NCBI RefSeq assembly: GCF_002287065.1
Contig: NZ_NSJZ01000017.1
Location: 1-58,462 of the forward strand
Direction of reading: 5' to 3'
Length of the DNA stretch: 58,462 nucleotides
Source of the DNA: Paracoccus salipaludis
Lineage (GTDB): Bacteria; Pseudomonadota; Alphaproteobacteria; Rhodobacterales; Rhodobacteraceae
Part shown: in pieces, positions 43,200 to 51,828 of the stretch
Numbering within the stretch: position 1 is the first letter of the stretch
Layout of the letters: every line of letters starts with the position of its first letter
Made by a program: the position numbers and the translations under genes
Notes under the pieces: generated by a model
Seen by the model: only the letters and a program-made list of their open reading frames with translations
What the model was told of the DNA's origin: nothing
Database searches by the model: none

Positions 43200-44297
43200 A
43201 TGCGGCCTGAGGACCTGCCGCAGACGGTCGAGGACTATCGCCGCGCGGCGGGGGCCGCCTTGCCCCCCGCCACGGCGGCCTGGCTGAACGGCGGCGCGGG
43301 CGACGAGATCACGCTGCGCCGGAACGAGGCCGCCTTCGACGCGCTGCCCCTGATGCCCCGCGTCCTGCGGGACGGCGGGTCCGGCGACACCTCGCTGACC
43401 CTTCTGGGGACGCGGCTCGACCACCCGATCCTTGTCGCGCCGATGGCCTGGCAGCGGCTGCTTCATCCCGATGCCGAACGCGCCCTTGCCGCGGGCGCAA
43501 CGGCCCAGGGTGCCCGCATGGTGCTGAGCGCGCAGGCCACCACGCCCCTGGCCGAGGCGCGGGGCGCGGGCGCCCTGTGCGACTGGTTCCAGCTTTACTG
43601 GCTGGGGCGCGAGGGCACGCTGGCGCTGGCCCGAAGGGCCGCCGACGCGGGATATGCTGCCCTGATGCTGACCGTGGACGCCCCCGTGGCCGGGCAGCGC
43701 CCGCGAGAGATGCGGGCGGGCTTCGCGCTGCCCCCGGACCTTTCGCCCGTCAACCTCGCGGGCCTGCCCCGCCCGGCCGCCGGCAGCTTCGAGGAGGTCA
43801 TGGCCGCCGCCCCCCGGTGGGCCGATCTCGAATGGCTTTGCGCCGCCGCGCCCCTGCCGGTGTTGGCCAAGGGCATCCTGCATCCCGGCGACGCGGCCCG
43901 CGCGGTTGCGGCGGGCGCGGCGGGGGTCGTGGTCTCGAACCACGGCGGGCGGGTGCTCGACGGCCTGCCCGCCAGCGTCGAGGCGCTGCCGGCCGTGGCC
44001 TCGGCCCTGGCGGGGCGCGCGCCGGTGCTGGTGGACGGCGGCATCCGGCGGGGGACCGACGTGCTGCGCGCCCTGGCGCTGGGGGCCGATGCGGTCATGG
44101 TGGGCCGCCCGGCGGCCTGGGCGCTGGCCGTGGCCGGGGCGCTCGGCGTGGCCCATGTGCTGCGGCTGCTGCGCGACGAACTGCGGATCGCCATGGCGAT
44201 CGCGGGCTGCCGGTCCCCCCGCGACATCGGACCATCGCTGATTTTCCGCCAGAATCCGCCGGAAGGCTGCTTGACGGCATCATCCCAAGCAAAATAG
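43200..44297 (+). CDS. FMN-dependent alpha-hydroxy-acid oxidase/dehydrogenase
   Basis: A 365-residue TIM-barrel flavoprotein of the LldD/glycolate-oxidase family. The FMN and active-site residues are Lys224 (VLAKGILHP), His248 with Arg251 (SNHGGRVLDG) and the GGIRRGTDV/ALALGADAVMVGRP phosphate-binding part. The family oxidises L-lactate, glycolate, mandelate and similar 2-hydroxy acids. The C-terminal 20 residues after RSPRDIG go beyond the normal family end. The start overlaps a 23-codon frame from 43139, which may couple it to the importer. Its place inside a siderophore uptake locus is unexpected. Confidence 0.88.
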   Translation: MRPEDLPQTVEDYRRAAGAALPPATAAWLNGGAGDEITLRRNEAAFDALPLMPRVLRDGGSGDTSLTLLGTRLDHPILVAPMAWQRLLHPDAERALAAGATAQGARMVLSAQATTPLAEARGAGALCDWFQLYWLGREGTLALARRAADAGYAALMLTVDAPVAGQRPREMRAGFALPPDLSPVNLAGLPRPAAGSFEEVMAAAPRWADLEWLCAAAPLPVLAKGILHPGDAARAVAAGAAGVVVSNHGGRVLDGLPASVEALPAVASALAGRAPVLVDGGIRRGTDVLRALALGADAVMVGRPAAWALAVAGALGVAHVLRLLRDELRIAMAIAGCRSPRDIGPSLIFRQNPPEGCLTASSQAK

Positions 44298-44300
44298 TAG
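44271..44300 (+). promoter_or_regulatory. Possible promoter for the TonB receptor
   Basis: TTGACG (44271-44276), an 18-base spacer and TAGTAG (44295-44300) lie at the 3' end of the oxidase gene, some 70 bases before the receptor start, next to the run AAAATAGTAGG. The -10 match is poor, so this is tentative. Confidence 0.25.
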
Positions 44301-44372
44301 GCTTCAGCCAGTTCGGGTCCCTGCGCGGATCGTGCAAGCCAGCATTCCCCAACGCCCCGAAAGAGATTGCTT

Positions 44373-46655
44373 ATGGCTCTGCGTCCCCAGCCCTCCCTTC
44401 GACCGATCCTGTGTGGTGCGGGGGCCTCGCTTGGCGCCCTCGCCGCGACCGGCCTGAACCAGCCGGCGCTGGCGCAGGATGCAGCCGTTCCCGGACCCCT
44501 GCAGACGAACGCGGTACAGCTGGACACCGTGGTCCTGACCCCGTCGGACGAGCAGTCGAGCAACACCAACAACGCCTCGACCGGCATCGCCCGCCTTCCC
44601 GCAAGCGTGCGCGACACGCCGCATGTCGTGAACGTGGTCCCCGCCGAGATCATCGAGCAGCAGAAGGCCACCACGCTGGAAGAGGCGCTGCGCAACGTCC
44701 CCGGCATCACGCTGTCCACCGGCGAGGGCCGGGGGGGCTCCTCGGGCGACCAGTTCCGCATCCGCGGCCTGTCCGCGCAGGGCGACGTTTATTCGGACGG
44801 GCTGCGCGACTTCGGCGCCTATACCCGCGACACCTTCAACACCGAGGCGGTGCAGGTCATCAAGGGCCCGGCCGGCGAAAGCTTCGGCGTGGGCAGCCTG
44901 GGCGGCCTCATCAACCAGGAACGCAAGCGCGCGGGGCTTGAGGAGTTCAACGAGGCCGAGGGCAGCGTGGCCACCGGCGGCCTGGCGCGGCTGCAGTTCG
45001 ACGCCAACCGCGTCCTTGCCGACGACCAGGCGCTGCGGCTGAACCTGATGGTGCAGGACGGAGAGGTTCCCGACCGCGACCACGTGACCGACGACCGCCT
45101 GGGCATCGCCTTCGACTACGGGCGCGGCATCGGCACGGGGACGGAATGGCACCTGGGCTATTCCTACCTGCGCGGCCGGGGCGTGCCGGACATGGGCCAG
45201 CCGATGGCCGAGGGCCCCGACGGGATCAGCCGCCCGCTGCTGGAATACGACGTGCCCGGCTACGACCGCGACACCTCGTATATCCGAAGCACCGACCGCT
45301 TCGACACCGACGTGCACACGGTCACCTCGGCCCTGACGCATGACCTGGAGGGCGGCTGGAAGCTGTCCAACGACACCCGCGTGACGCGCTACGGGCGCGA
45401 CTTCTCGGCCACCAACCCCGGCGGCTGCGACTCGGCCTGCCTTGCCGCGCTGCTGGCGGGGATCGACCAGCCGCTCAGCTACGGCGCGGGCGGGGGCATG
45501 ACCTACGACCAGGAGGGCTGGGGCGTCCAGAACGTCACCACGCTGACGGGCGAGGCCACCACCGGCAACGTCCGCCACCAGATCACGGCGGGCCTGGACC
45601 TGTCCTGGCAGATCGACAAGCGCCGCCGCGGCACCTGGGTCGTGCCGCGCGCGGAACAGACCATCCTGGACCCGGACTTCGACGCGGGCGACGCGGTGTT
45701 CGACTGGGACGACGAGCAGAGCACCGCCAAGGCGCTGGACGCGGGGCTGTTCCTGGCCGACCGGATGCGCTTCAGCGACCAGTTCTCGGTCCTCGCCAGC
45801 GCCCGGGCCGACTGGTTCAAGAGCTCGTTCGACGGCGTGCTGGTCGGCGGGGACGAACGCGTCAGCGGCGAGGTGGAGGACGTCAAGATCAGCCCCTCGG
45901 TCAGCCTGATCTGGGAACCCGCGTCCGACCGCATGGGCTACCTGACCTTTGCCCGCTCGTACCGGCCGCTGGGGACGGACATCGCCTCGGCCGTGAACGC
46001 CTTCGAGACCGAGGTTCCGGCCTCGGACCGCGACTTCGAGCCCGAGCGGTCCGATCTGATCGAGCTTGGCGGCAAGATGGACCTGATGGACGGGCGCGTC
46101 GGCCTGACGGCGGCGGTCTTCCAGATCAAGAAGCGCAATTCCTACGACGTGGACCCGGTCACGGGCGACATCACGCCCGGTTTCAGCGCCAATGGCGAGA
46201 ACCGCCGCATCCGCGGCTTCGAGCTCGGCGCCTCGGGCGAGGTCGCCGAAGGGGTGAACCTGCTGCTGGCCTATGCGAACCTCGACAGCGAGATCACCGG
46301 CGGGCGCGGCGTGGACGAGGAGAACGTGGGCAACGACGCGCCCGGCGTGCCGCGCCACAACCTCGCGCTGTGGGGCAGCCATGAACGGCCCGTTACCCGG
46401 ACCGGGGGCGCGGTGACGGTGGCGGGCGGCATCCGCTATGCGTCGGAATACTGGGCCAACAGCGACAACACCGCCGAGATCCCGGAAACCTTCTCGCTCG
46501 ACGCGATGGTGGCTTACGAGCAGGACAACTGGCGGGTCGCGCTGAACGGCACCAACCTGACGGACGAGAACAACTATTCCTCGTCCTTCAACGGCGCCCG
46601 TGCAGTCCCCGAAGCGGGCCGGGTCTTCACGCTGAGCCTGTCGAGCCGGTTCTGA
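44373..46655 (+). CDS. TonB-dependent catecholate siderophore receptor (Fiu/PiuA type)
   Basis: A 760-residue outer-membrane receptor. The signal peptide ends near ALAQD (residue 35); a TonB-box-like DTVVLTP follows. The plug domain (about 75-190) has TPHVVNVVPAEIIEQQKATTLEEALRNVPGITLSTG (quoted here only to show the long conserved stretch in parts: PHVVNVVPAEIIEQQ and LRNVPGITLSTGEG), FRIRGLSAQGDVYSDGLRD and VIKGPAGESFGVGSLGG. The 22-strand barrel ends in the canonical Phe (LSLSSRF). The plug sequence resembles Fiu and PiuA receptors for mono- and linear catecholates. The genes for a 2OG oxygenase and a Sel1 protein follow, as in Pseudomonas piu loci. Confidence 0.93.
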   Translation: MALRPQPSLRPILCGAGASLGALAATGLNQPALAQDAAVPGPLQTNAVQLDTVVLTPSDEQSSNTNNASTGIARLPASVRDTPHVVNVVPAEIIEQQKATTLEEALRNVPGITLSTGEGRGGSSGDQFRIRGLSAQGDVYSDGLRDFGAYTRDTFNTEAVQVIKGPAGESFGVGSLGGLINQERKRAGLEEFNEAEGSVATGGLARLQFDANRVLADDQALRLNLMVQDGEVPDRDHVTDDRLGIAFDYGRGIGTGTEWHLGYSYLRGRGVPDMGQPMAEGPDGISRPLLEYDVPGYDRDTSYIRSTDRFDTDVHTVTSALTHDLEGGWKLSNDTRVTRYGRDFSATNPGGCDSACLAALLAGIDQPLSYGAGGGMTYDQEGWGVQNVTTLTGEATTGNVRHQITAGLDLSWQIDKRRRGTWVVPRAEQTILDPDFDAGDAVFDWDDEQSTAKALDAGLFLADRMRFSDQFSVLASARADWFKSSFDGVLVGGDERVSGEVEDVKISPSVSLIWEPASDRMGYLTFARSYRPLGTDIASAVNAFETEVPASDRDFEPERSDLIELGGKMDLMDGRVGLTAAVFQIKKRNSYDVDPVTGDITPGFSANGENRRIRGFELGASGEVAEGVNLLLAYANLDSEITGGRGVDEENVGNDAPGVPRHNLALWGSHERPVTRTGGAVTVAGGIRYASEYWANSDNTAEIPETFSLDAMVAYEQDNWRVALNGTNLTDENNYSSSFNGARAVPEAGRVFTLSLSSRF

Positions 46656-46661
46656 CGACGC

Positions 46662-46684
46662 GCGGGGCCGCCCGGCGGCCCCGC
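46662..46684 (+). terminator. Stem-loop after the receptor gene
   Basis: A 10-bp perfect stem GCGGGGCCGC/GCGGCCCCGC with a CCG loop lies directly after the receptor stop, followed by CCCTTTCCTT. With a weak T-run it is probably a partial terminator or a stability element that separates receptor from oxygenase expression. Confidence 0.5.
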
Positions 46685-46705
46685 CCCTTTCCTTGGATGT
46701 GACGA

Positions 46706-47392
46706 ATGCTGATCCAGATCCCGGATGTCCTGTCCGCAGGCGAGGTCATGGCCTTCCGCGAGGCGCTGGAACGCGCCGCCTGGGCCGACGGGCGCGACAC
46801 GGCGGGCGACCAGGCCGCGACGGTCAAGAACAACCTCCAGATCCCGCCCGATTCTGCCGTCGCCCGCGATCTGGGCGAGCACATCCTGCATGCGCTTGCG
46901 CGGAACCCGACCTACACCTCGGCCGCCCTGCCGCTGCGGGTGCTGCCGCCGATGTTCAACCGCTATGACCTTGGCATGACCTTCGGCGCCCATACCGACA
47001 ACGCCATCCGCACCATTCCCGGATCGGGCGGGATGCGGATGCGGGCGGACGTGTCCACCACGATCTTCCTGACCGCGCCCGAGGAATACGACGGGGGCGA
47101 GCTGGTGGTCGAGGACACCTATGGCACCCACTCCGTCAAGCTGCCCGCCGGGCACATGGTCGTTTATCCCTCGTCCTCGCTGCACCGGGTGAACCCGGTC
47201 ACGCGCGGCAGCCGCTGGGGCAGCTTCTTCTGGGCGCAGTCGATGGTGCGCGACGACGGCAGGCGGGCGATGCTTTACGACCTCGACATGGCGATCCGGC
47301 AGGCCCGCGCGGCGATGGGGGACGAGGCGCCGGCGGTGCTGGGGCTTGTCAGCCATTACCACAACCTGCTGCGGATGTGGGCCGAACTGTGA
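46706..47392 (+). CDS. piuC: PKHD-type Fe(II)/2-oxoglutarate hydroxylase (PiuC/YbiX)
   Basis: A 228-residue prolyl-4-hydroxylase-like dioxygenase. The iron ligands are His96-x-Asp98 ([10 protein letters not shown]) and His160 ([10 protein letters not shown]), with Arg170 (RGSRWG) as the 2-oxoglutarate contact. Length and order match YbiX/PiuC, which are iron-regulated partners of Fiu/PiuA receptors; their substrate is not settled. Its stop overlaps the GTG of the Sel1 gene, so translation is coupled. Confidence 0.93.
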   Translation: MLIQIPDVLSAGEVMAFREALERAAWADGRDTAGDQAATVKNNLQIPPDSAVARDLGEHILHALARNPTYTSAALPLRVLPPMFNRYDLGMTFGAHTDNAIRTIPGSGGMRMRADVSTTIFLTAPEEYDGGELVVEDTYGTHSVKLPAGHMVVYPSSSLHRVNPVTRGSRWGSFFWAQSMVRDDGRRAMLYDLDMAIRQARAAMGDEAPAVLGLVSHYHNLLRMWAEL

Positions 47393-48036
47393 GCGCCGAG
47401 GCGGCGCTTGCCACCGGACAGCTGCTGCTGGAGGCGGGCGAAGGCGGGCAGGCGATCGAGTCCTTCCGCATGGCGGCCCGGGCGGGCGATCCGCGCGGGC
47501 TGACGATGCTGGGCCGGGCGGCCGAGCGCGGCTGGGGCATGGGCCCCGACGTGCGGCAGGCGGCGGGCTGGTATCGCCGCGCGGCGGCCGGGGGCGACCC
47601 CTGGGCGATGTTCAACCTGGCCGACCTGCACCTGCGCGGCGAGGGCGTGCCGCGCGATCCCGTCGAGGCCATGCGCCTTTACGCCGACGCCGCGCGCGGC
47701 GGGCTGCTGCAGGCGCTGAACATGCTGGGGGTGCTGACCGAGACCGGCGCCGCCGGGCCGCCCGACGCGGGCGCGGCGCTGACCTATTACACCGCCTCGG
47801 CCGAGGGGGGCGACCCTTGGGGGCAGTTCAACCTCGCCCGCCTGCTGGTGGCGGCGGACCGGCTGCCCGAGGCGCTCGACTGGCTCGACCGCGCGCTGGG
47901 TTGCCACCTGAGCGGCTTTCATGCCGCCGTGGCCGATGCCTTGGCCGAAGCGCCGCACCCCGAACTGCGCCGCCGCGCCGCGCGGGCGCGGGCCCAGGCG
48001 GCGGCGCCCGCAGCCACGACCGCGCAGGACGGCTGA
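47389..48036 (+). CDS. Sel1-repeat protein of the piu locus
   Basis: A GTG start at 47389 overlaps the piuC stop. The 215-residue product has four Sel1/TPR-like units of about 36 residues (for example [40 protein letters not shown] and [12 protein letters not shown]), forming an alpha-solenoid suited to protein binding. There is no signal peptide. The order receptor, PiuC, Sel1 protein is conserved in other proteobacteria, so a shared role in siderophore handling is likely. Function unknown. Confidence 0.85.
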   Translation: MSAEAALATGQLLLEAGEGGQAIESFRMAARAGDPRGLTMLGRAAERGWGMGPDVRQAAGWYRRAAAGGDPWAMFNLADLHLRGEGVPRDPVEAMRLYADAARGGLLQALNMLGVLTETGAAGPPDAGAALTYYTASAEGGDPWGQFNLARLLVAADRLPEALDWLDRALGCHLSGFHAAVADALAEAPHPELRRRAARARAQAAAPAATTAQDG

Positions 48037-48229
48037 ACGGGCGGGACGCCGCGTCGGCGGTCAGCCGGGCAGGGTCTGCCGGGGTGGGGGCCCTGTGCCC
48101 CATCCCTCGACAGGACTAGCGCGCGCGCAACGGGGACGCCGCCGCCCCGCCGGGGCCTTCTTCCCGCCGGCGGCCGGAAAGCCGCCCTCACGCTCGATCC
48201 CGCCCGTCCGGTCCTCGGAGCCGCGCCAT

Positions 48230-48707
48230 GCGATCCGTTCTTCCTTTTCGGCAGTTCGGGCCGCTGCTGTCGGCGCCTCCGCCACGCTGACGGCGGTTCC
48301 CGCCCAAGGTCGGCGTCCAGACCGCGAACCCGGATCTCGCCACCCTCATCCGCACCGCCGTGGTCCTGGTGATGCTGGCCGGGATCACGCTGGCCTTGGG
48401 CAAGGTCCGGCCCCCGTCCTTGGTCCCGGTCCGCTGTCTTTCTTGTGCTTTCGGGGTTTGCCACCGGGGCGCCGTGGCTTTGCTGTTTCCGCGCCATCGG
48501 ACTTGGCAACCCCGCGCAGGTCGTCGCCCGCGACAAGCTCGGCGTGGTGCTTGTCGCGGTTTTCGGCGCGGCCTTCCCGGGCGGGCATCTGTCCGGACCC
48601 GACCGGCTGGGGGTCGCGGCGGTCGCGGCGGCGGCCATTCTCGTGGCCTGCAAGGGCCCGGCCGCATCCGGCGGCGGGGCACGGGGCGCGCCGCCGCCGG
48701 TGCGCCG
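48230..48707 (+). pseudogene. EamA/DMT-family transporter remnant, frameshifted
   Basis: Fragments of a drug/metabolite transporter are spread over three frames. At about 48250-48305 the frame reads ASATLTAVPA; at 48306-48400 another reads KVGVQTANPDLATLIRTAVV and VMLAGITLALGK; from about 48440 a third reads SGFATGAPWLCCFRAIGLGN, then DKLGVVLVAVFGAAF. These correspond in order to the helices of a single EamA protein of about 140 residues. At least two frameshifts and a damaged start make it non-functional. It abuts the pirin gene, which is convergent. Confidence 0.75.
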
Positions 48708-49670
48708 TCAGGGATAGAACACGCCGCCGAGCGCCCGGCGCGGCCGGGTGTTCGTGTCGGGCAGGGGGATGAACTCGGCCTCGTCGCCCGGCACGGTGTC
48801 GAAACGTCCCTGCCGCCATTCCTCCTGGGCCTGCTCGATCCGTTCCTTCCGGGACGAGACGAAGTTCCACCAGATCCAGCGCGGGCCTTCCATCGGTTCG
48901 CCGCCGAACAGCATGACGCGGGCGGCGGTCGCGGCCCGCAGGACGATCTGGTCCCCGGGCCGCAGCACCAGAAGCTGCGCGGGGGCGAAGGGCTGCCCCG
49001 CGACCTCGATCCCGCCCGAGATGGTGTAAAGCGCCCGCTCGGTCACCGAGGGCTCGATCGGCAGGCTCGCGCCCGGGGCAAGCCGGATGTCGGCGTAAAG
49101 CGTTTCCGACGCGGTCGCCAGCGGAGAGCGCGCCCCGAAGGCCTGCCCCGCGATCAGCCGCGCCGTTACCCCGTGATCCTCGATCACCGGCAGCTCGGCC
49201 GCGCCGTGATGGGCAAAGCCGGGGTCGCTTTCCTCCTGCGCCTCGGGCAGCGCCACCCAGGTCTGGATGCCGAAAAGCCGCTGGCCGGTCCGGCGCCGCG
49301 CCTCGTCGGTCCGCTCGGAATGGACGATGCCGCGCCCGGCCTTCATCCAGTTGACCGCGCCCGGCTCGATCTCGCGGTCGGTGCCCAGGCTGTCGCGGTG
49401 CCGCAGGCCGCCTTCGAACAGGTAGGTGACGGTGGCGAGGTTGATGTGGGGATGGGGACGCACGTCGATGCCCTGGTCGGTCAGGAACTCGGCCGGGCCC
49501 ATCTGGTCGAAGAAGATGAAGGGCCCGACCATCTGCCGCTTGAGCGAGGGCAGGGCGCGGCGCACCTCCATCCCGCCCAGATCGACGGCGCGGGGGATGA
49601 TCAGCGTCTCGATGGCGTCCACGGTGGATGGCACGCCAAGGGTGGGGTCGGGGCAGGGGCTCCAGCTCAT
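48708..49670 (-). CDS. Pirin family protein
   Basis: The ATG at 49670 has GGAG nine bases upstream; the frame stays open far beyond but without family sequence. The 320-residue bicupin carries the N-terminal pirin metal ligands in RPHPHINLATVTYLFEGG and the HSERTDE block, with a C-terminal cupin (LYADIRLAPGASLPI, FGGEPMEGPRWIWWNFVSS in parts). Pirins act as quercetinases or redox-sensitive regulators. It is divergent from the LysR gene, and a LysR-type site lies in the 210-base gap, so it may be a target of that regulator. Confidence 0.9.
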   Translation of the reverse strand: MSWSPCPDPTLGVPSTVDAIETLIIPRAVDLGGMEVRRALPSLKRQMVGPFIFFDQMGPAEFLTDQGIDVRPHPHINLATVTYLFEGGLRHRDSLGTDREIEPGAVNWMKAGRGIVHSERTDEARRRTGQRLFGIQTWVALPEAQEESDPGFAHHGAAELPVIEDHGVTARLIAGQAFGARSPLATASETLYADIRLAPGASLPIEPSVTERALYTISGGIEVAGQPFAPAQLLVLRPGDQIVLRAATAARVMLFGGEPMEGPRWIWWNFVSSRKERIEQAQEEWRQGRFDTVPGDEAEFIPLPDTNTRPRRALGGVFYP

Positions 49671-49845
49671 GATGCAACTCCTTCGGCGGATCGGGCCGGC
49701 GGGCAGGCGGCGCGCCTGTCCGGGACAGCCGCTGAGGGGATGGTAGGCCGGACGGCGCGCGGCGTCACCTGCGGATGGCGCGGTTGAAGGGCTGGCCGGG
49801 AAGGGCCATGGCCCGGAACACGGTTGCCGGGATGCCCATGAACCT

Positions 49846-49873
49846 GCATTGCTTGTTGCGCCTGATGCAATGC
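49846..49873. promoter_or_regulatory. Candidate LysR binding site upstream of lysR
   Basis: GCATTGC (49846-49852) and GCAATGC (49867-49873) are exact inverted arms with a 14-base spacer, ending eight bases before the LysR start. The CATTGC/GCAATG core matches that of the longer palindrome at 50787-50811. Autoregulation is the natural reading. Confidence 0.5.
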
Positions 49874-49880
49874 CGAGATC

Positions 49881-50780
49881 ATGGGCGAGCTTGAATCCAT
49901 CCGCGTCTTCCTGGCCGTCGTCGACCAGCAAAGCTTCGCGGGCGCCGCGCGGCAGCTCGGCCTGACCCCGGCCTCCGTCACCCGCACCATCGCCGCGCTG
50001 GAGGACCGCCTGGGCGTGCAGCTTCTGGTCCGCACCACACGGCAGGTTTCGCTGACCTCCGCGGGGGCGGTCTATGCGGCGCGCGTCGCGCCCCTGGCCG
50101 AGGGGCTGGCCCAGGCCGCGCAGGACACGCGCGAGGCGCAGGGCATCGCCTCGGGGCGGGTCCGCGTCAGCGCGCCCATGTCGCTGGGGCTGCGGGTGCT
50201 GCCCGCCGTGCTGTCGCGCTTTGCCGCGCTTTACCCGCGGACGCATGTGGCGCTGAACCTGTCGGACAGCTTCGTGGACATCGTCGAGGAGGACTATGAC
50301 CTCGCCATCCGCATCTCGGGCCCGCCGGGCGACAAGTCCACCATCTGGCGCAAGATCTGCCCGGTGCCGCGGCTGCTGGTGGCGGCGCCCGGTTACCTGG
50401 CCGCCCGGGGCGCGCCGCAGGACCCCGCCGACCTCGCCGGGCACGCCTGCCTCGGCTATCGCGCCGACGCCCGCGACGAGGTCTGGGACCTGTCGAAGGG
50501 CGCGGCCCGCCGCAGCCATCGCGCGGCCGGACGCTTCAGCGCCAACAACGGCGACGTGCTGGCGCGGCTGGCCCTGGACGGGGAAGGCATCGCGCTGCTG
50601 CCCCGCTTCATCGTCGAGGAGGACCTGGCGGCGGGCCGTCTGGCCGAGGTCCTGCCCGGCTGGTCCGCGCCCGGTATCTGGCTGACGCTTTACTACCCGC
50701 CCTACGAGCGGCTGCCCCTGAAGGTCGCCGCCTTCTCGGACGTCTTCGAGGCCCATGTCCGCGAGGCCCGGCCCCTGTGA
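49881..50780 (+). CDS. LysR family transcriptional regulator
   Basis: A 299-residue regulator with the N-terminal helix-turn-helix (about 1-60: ESIRVFLAVVDQQSFAGAAR, LGLTPASVTRTIAALEDRLG) and a C-terminal substrate-binding domain with RVRVSAPMSLGLRVLPAVL and EDYDLAIRISGPPGD. The subtype is that of the AaeR/DsdC-distant CrgA-like group that often controls quinone and aldehyde detoxification genes. It lies between pirin (divergent) and a VOC dioxygenase/hydrolase pair (same strand), with symmetrical sites on both sides. Confidence 0.92.
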   Translation: MGELESIRVFLAVVDQQSFAGAARQLGLTPASVTRTIAALEDRLGVQLLVRTTRQVSLTSAGAVYAARVAPLAEGLAQAAQDTREAQGIASGRVRVSAPMSLGLRVLPAVLSRFAALYPRTHVALNLSDSFVDIVEEDYDLAIRISGPPGDKSTIWRKICPVPRLLVAAPGYLAARGAPQDPADLAGHACLGYRADARDEVWDLSKGAARRSHRAAGRFSANNGDVLARLALDGEGIALLPRFIVEEDLAAGRLAEVLPGWSAPGIWLTLYYPPYERLPLKVAAFSDVFEAHVREARPL

Positions 50781-50786
50781 CGGCAG

Positions 50787-50811
50787 GATCATTGCGCAAA
50801 TCGCAATGATC
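50787..50811. promoter_or_regulatory. 25-bp palindromic operator between lysR and the VOC gene
   Basis: Two perfect 10-bp arms, GATCATTGCG and CGCAATGATC, flank a 5-base centre CAAAT. It starts seven bases after the lysR stop and lies about 85 bases before the VOC gene, where an operator for the two downstream genes is expected. It shares its CATTGC/GCAATG core with the site upstream of lysR. Confidence 0.65.
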
Positions 50812-50893
50812 AATGCGATCCGTCAGCCGTTCTGTGCGCGGCCCCGCGCCCTTATCTTGCCCGCAACGAACCATGCACTTGCAGGAGGCAGCC

Positions 50894-51823
50894 ATGCCGG
50901 AAGACATCAAGGGCCTGCATCACGTCACCTCGATGGCGGCGGATGCGCAGCAGAACAACGACTTCTTCACGAAGACGCTCGGCCTGCGCCGGGTCAAGAA
51001 GACCGTGAACTTCGACGCCCCGGACGTCTACCACCTGTATTACGGGGACGAGGCCGGCTCGCCCGGCACGGTCATGACCTATTTCCCCTTCCCCCATATC
51101 CGCCGTGGCCGCCCGGGCACCGGCGAGGTGTCCGAGACGCTGTTCGCGGTCCCGCGCGGCTCGCTCGGCTTCTGGACCGAACGGCTGGCGCGGCAGGGCG
51201 TCGCGGGCCTCGAGGCCCATGAGCGTTTCGGCGAACGCCGCCTGCGCTTCCGGGGGCCGGACGGCGACGGCTTCGCGCTGGTCGAGGTCGACGGCGACCC
51301 CCGCACCCCCTGGGCGGGCGGCCCGGTTCCGGCCGCCGAGGGCGTGCACGGCTTCCGCGGCGTCAGCCTGCGGCTGCGCGACGCGGGCGCCACGGCGGAA
51401 CTGCTGCGCTTCATGGGCTATGAAGAGGTGGAACGGCAGGGCGCGACCACCCGCTTCGCCATCGAGGGCAACGGCGCGGATGTCATCGACGTGGAAACGC
51501 TGGCCGTGGCGGAACCGGCCCGGCAGGGCGCAGGATCGGTCCACCATGTCGCCTTCGCCGTCGAGGACCGCGCGGCCCAGCTGCGCGTCCGCAAGGCCCT
51601 GATGGACACGGGCTACAACGTGACCCCGGTGATCGACCGCGATTATTTCTGGGCGATCTACTTCCGCACGCCCGGCGGCGTGTTGTTCGAGATCGCGACC
51701 AACGAGCCCGGCTTCGACCGTGACGAGGACCGCGCGCATCTGGGACAGGCGCTGAAGCTGCCCGGCCAGCACGCCCACCTGCGGTTCCGGCTGGAACAGA
51801 TGCTGCCCGAGATCAGGGACTGA
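50894..51823 (+). CDS. VOC-family ring-cleaving dioxygenase-like protein (MhqO type)
   Basis: A 309-residue two-domain vicinal-oxygen-chelate protein with GCAGGAGG before the ATG. Both halves show beta-alpha-beta-beta-beta modules; probable metal ligands are His9 (LHHVTSMAADAQQNNDFF in parts), His near 218 (GSVHHVAFAV) and Glu near 270 (LFEIATNEPGF). The sequence type is that of MhqA/MhqO proteins, which act in hydroquinone resistance. It is followed by a MhqD-like hydrolase gene, the same pairing as in Bacillus quinone-stress loci. Confidence 0.88.
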   Translation: MPEDIKGLHHVTSMAADAQQNNDFFTKTLGLRRVKKTVNFDAPDVYHLYYGDEAGSPGTVMTYFPFPHIRRGRPGTGEVSETLFAVPRGSLGFWTERLARQGVAGLEAHERFGERRLRFRGPDGDGFALVEVDGDPRTPWAGGPVPAAEGVHGFRGVSLRLRDAGATAELLRFMGYEEVERQGATTRFAIEGNGADVIDVETLAVAEPARQGAGSVHHVAFAVEDRAAQLRVRKALMDTGYNVTPVIDRDYFWAIYFRTPGGVLFEIATNEPGFDRDEDRAHLGQALKLPGQHAHLRFRLEQMLPEIRD

Positions 51824-51828
51824 GGCCC

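Noticed and set aside
43139..43210. A 23-codon frame between the ATPase and the hydroxy-acid oxidase genes
   Set aside because: No ribosome-binding site; it may serve translational coupling but there is not enough to call a gene.
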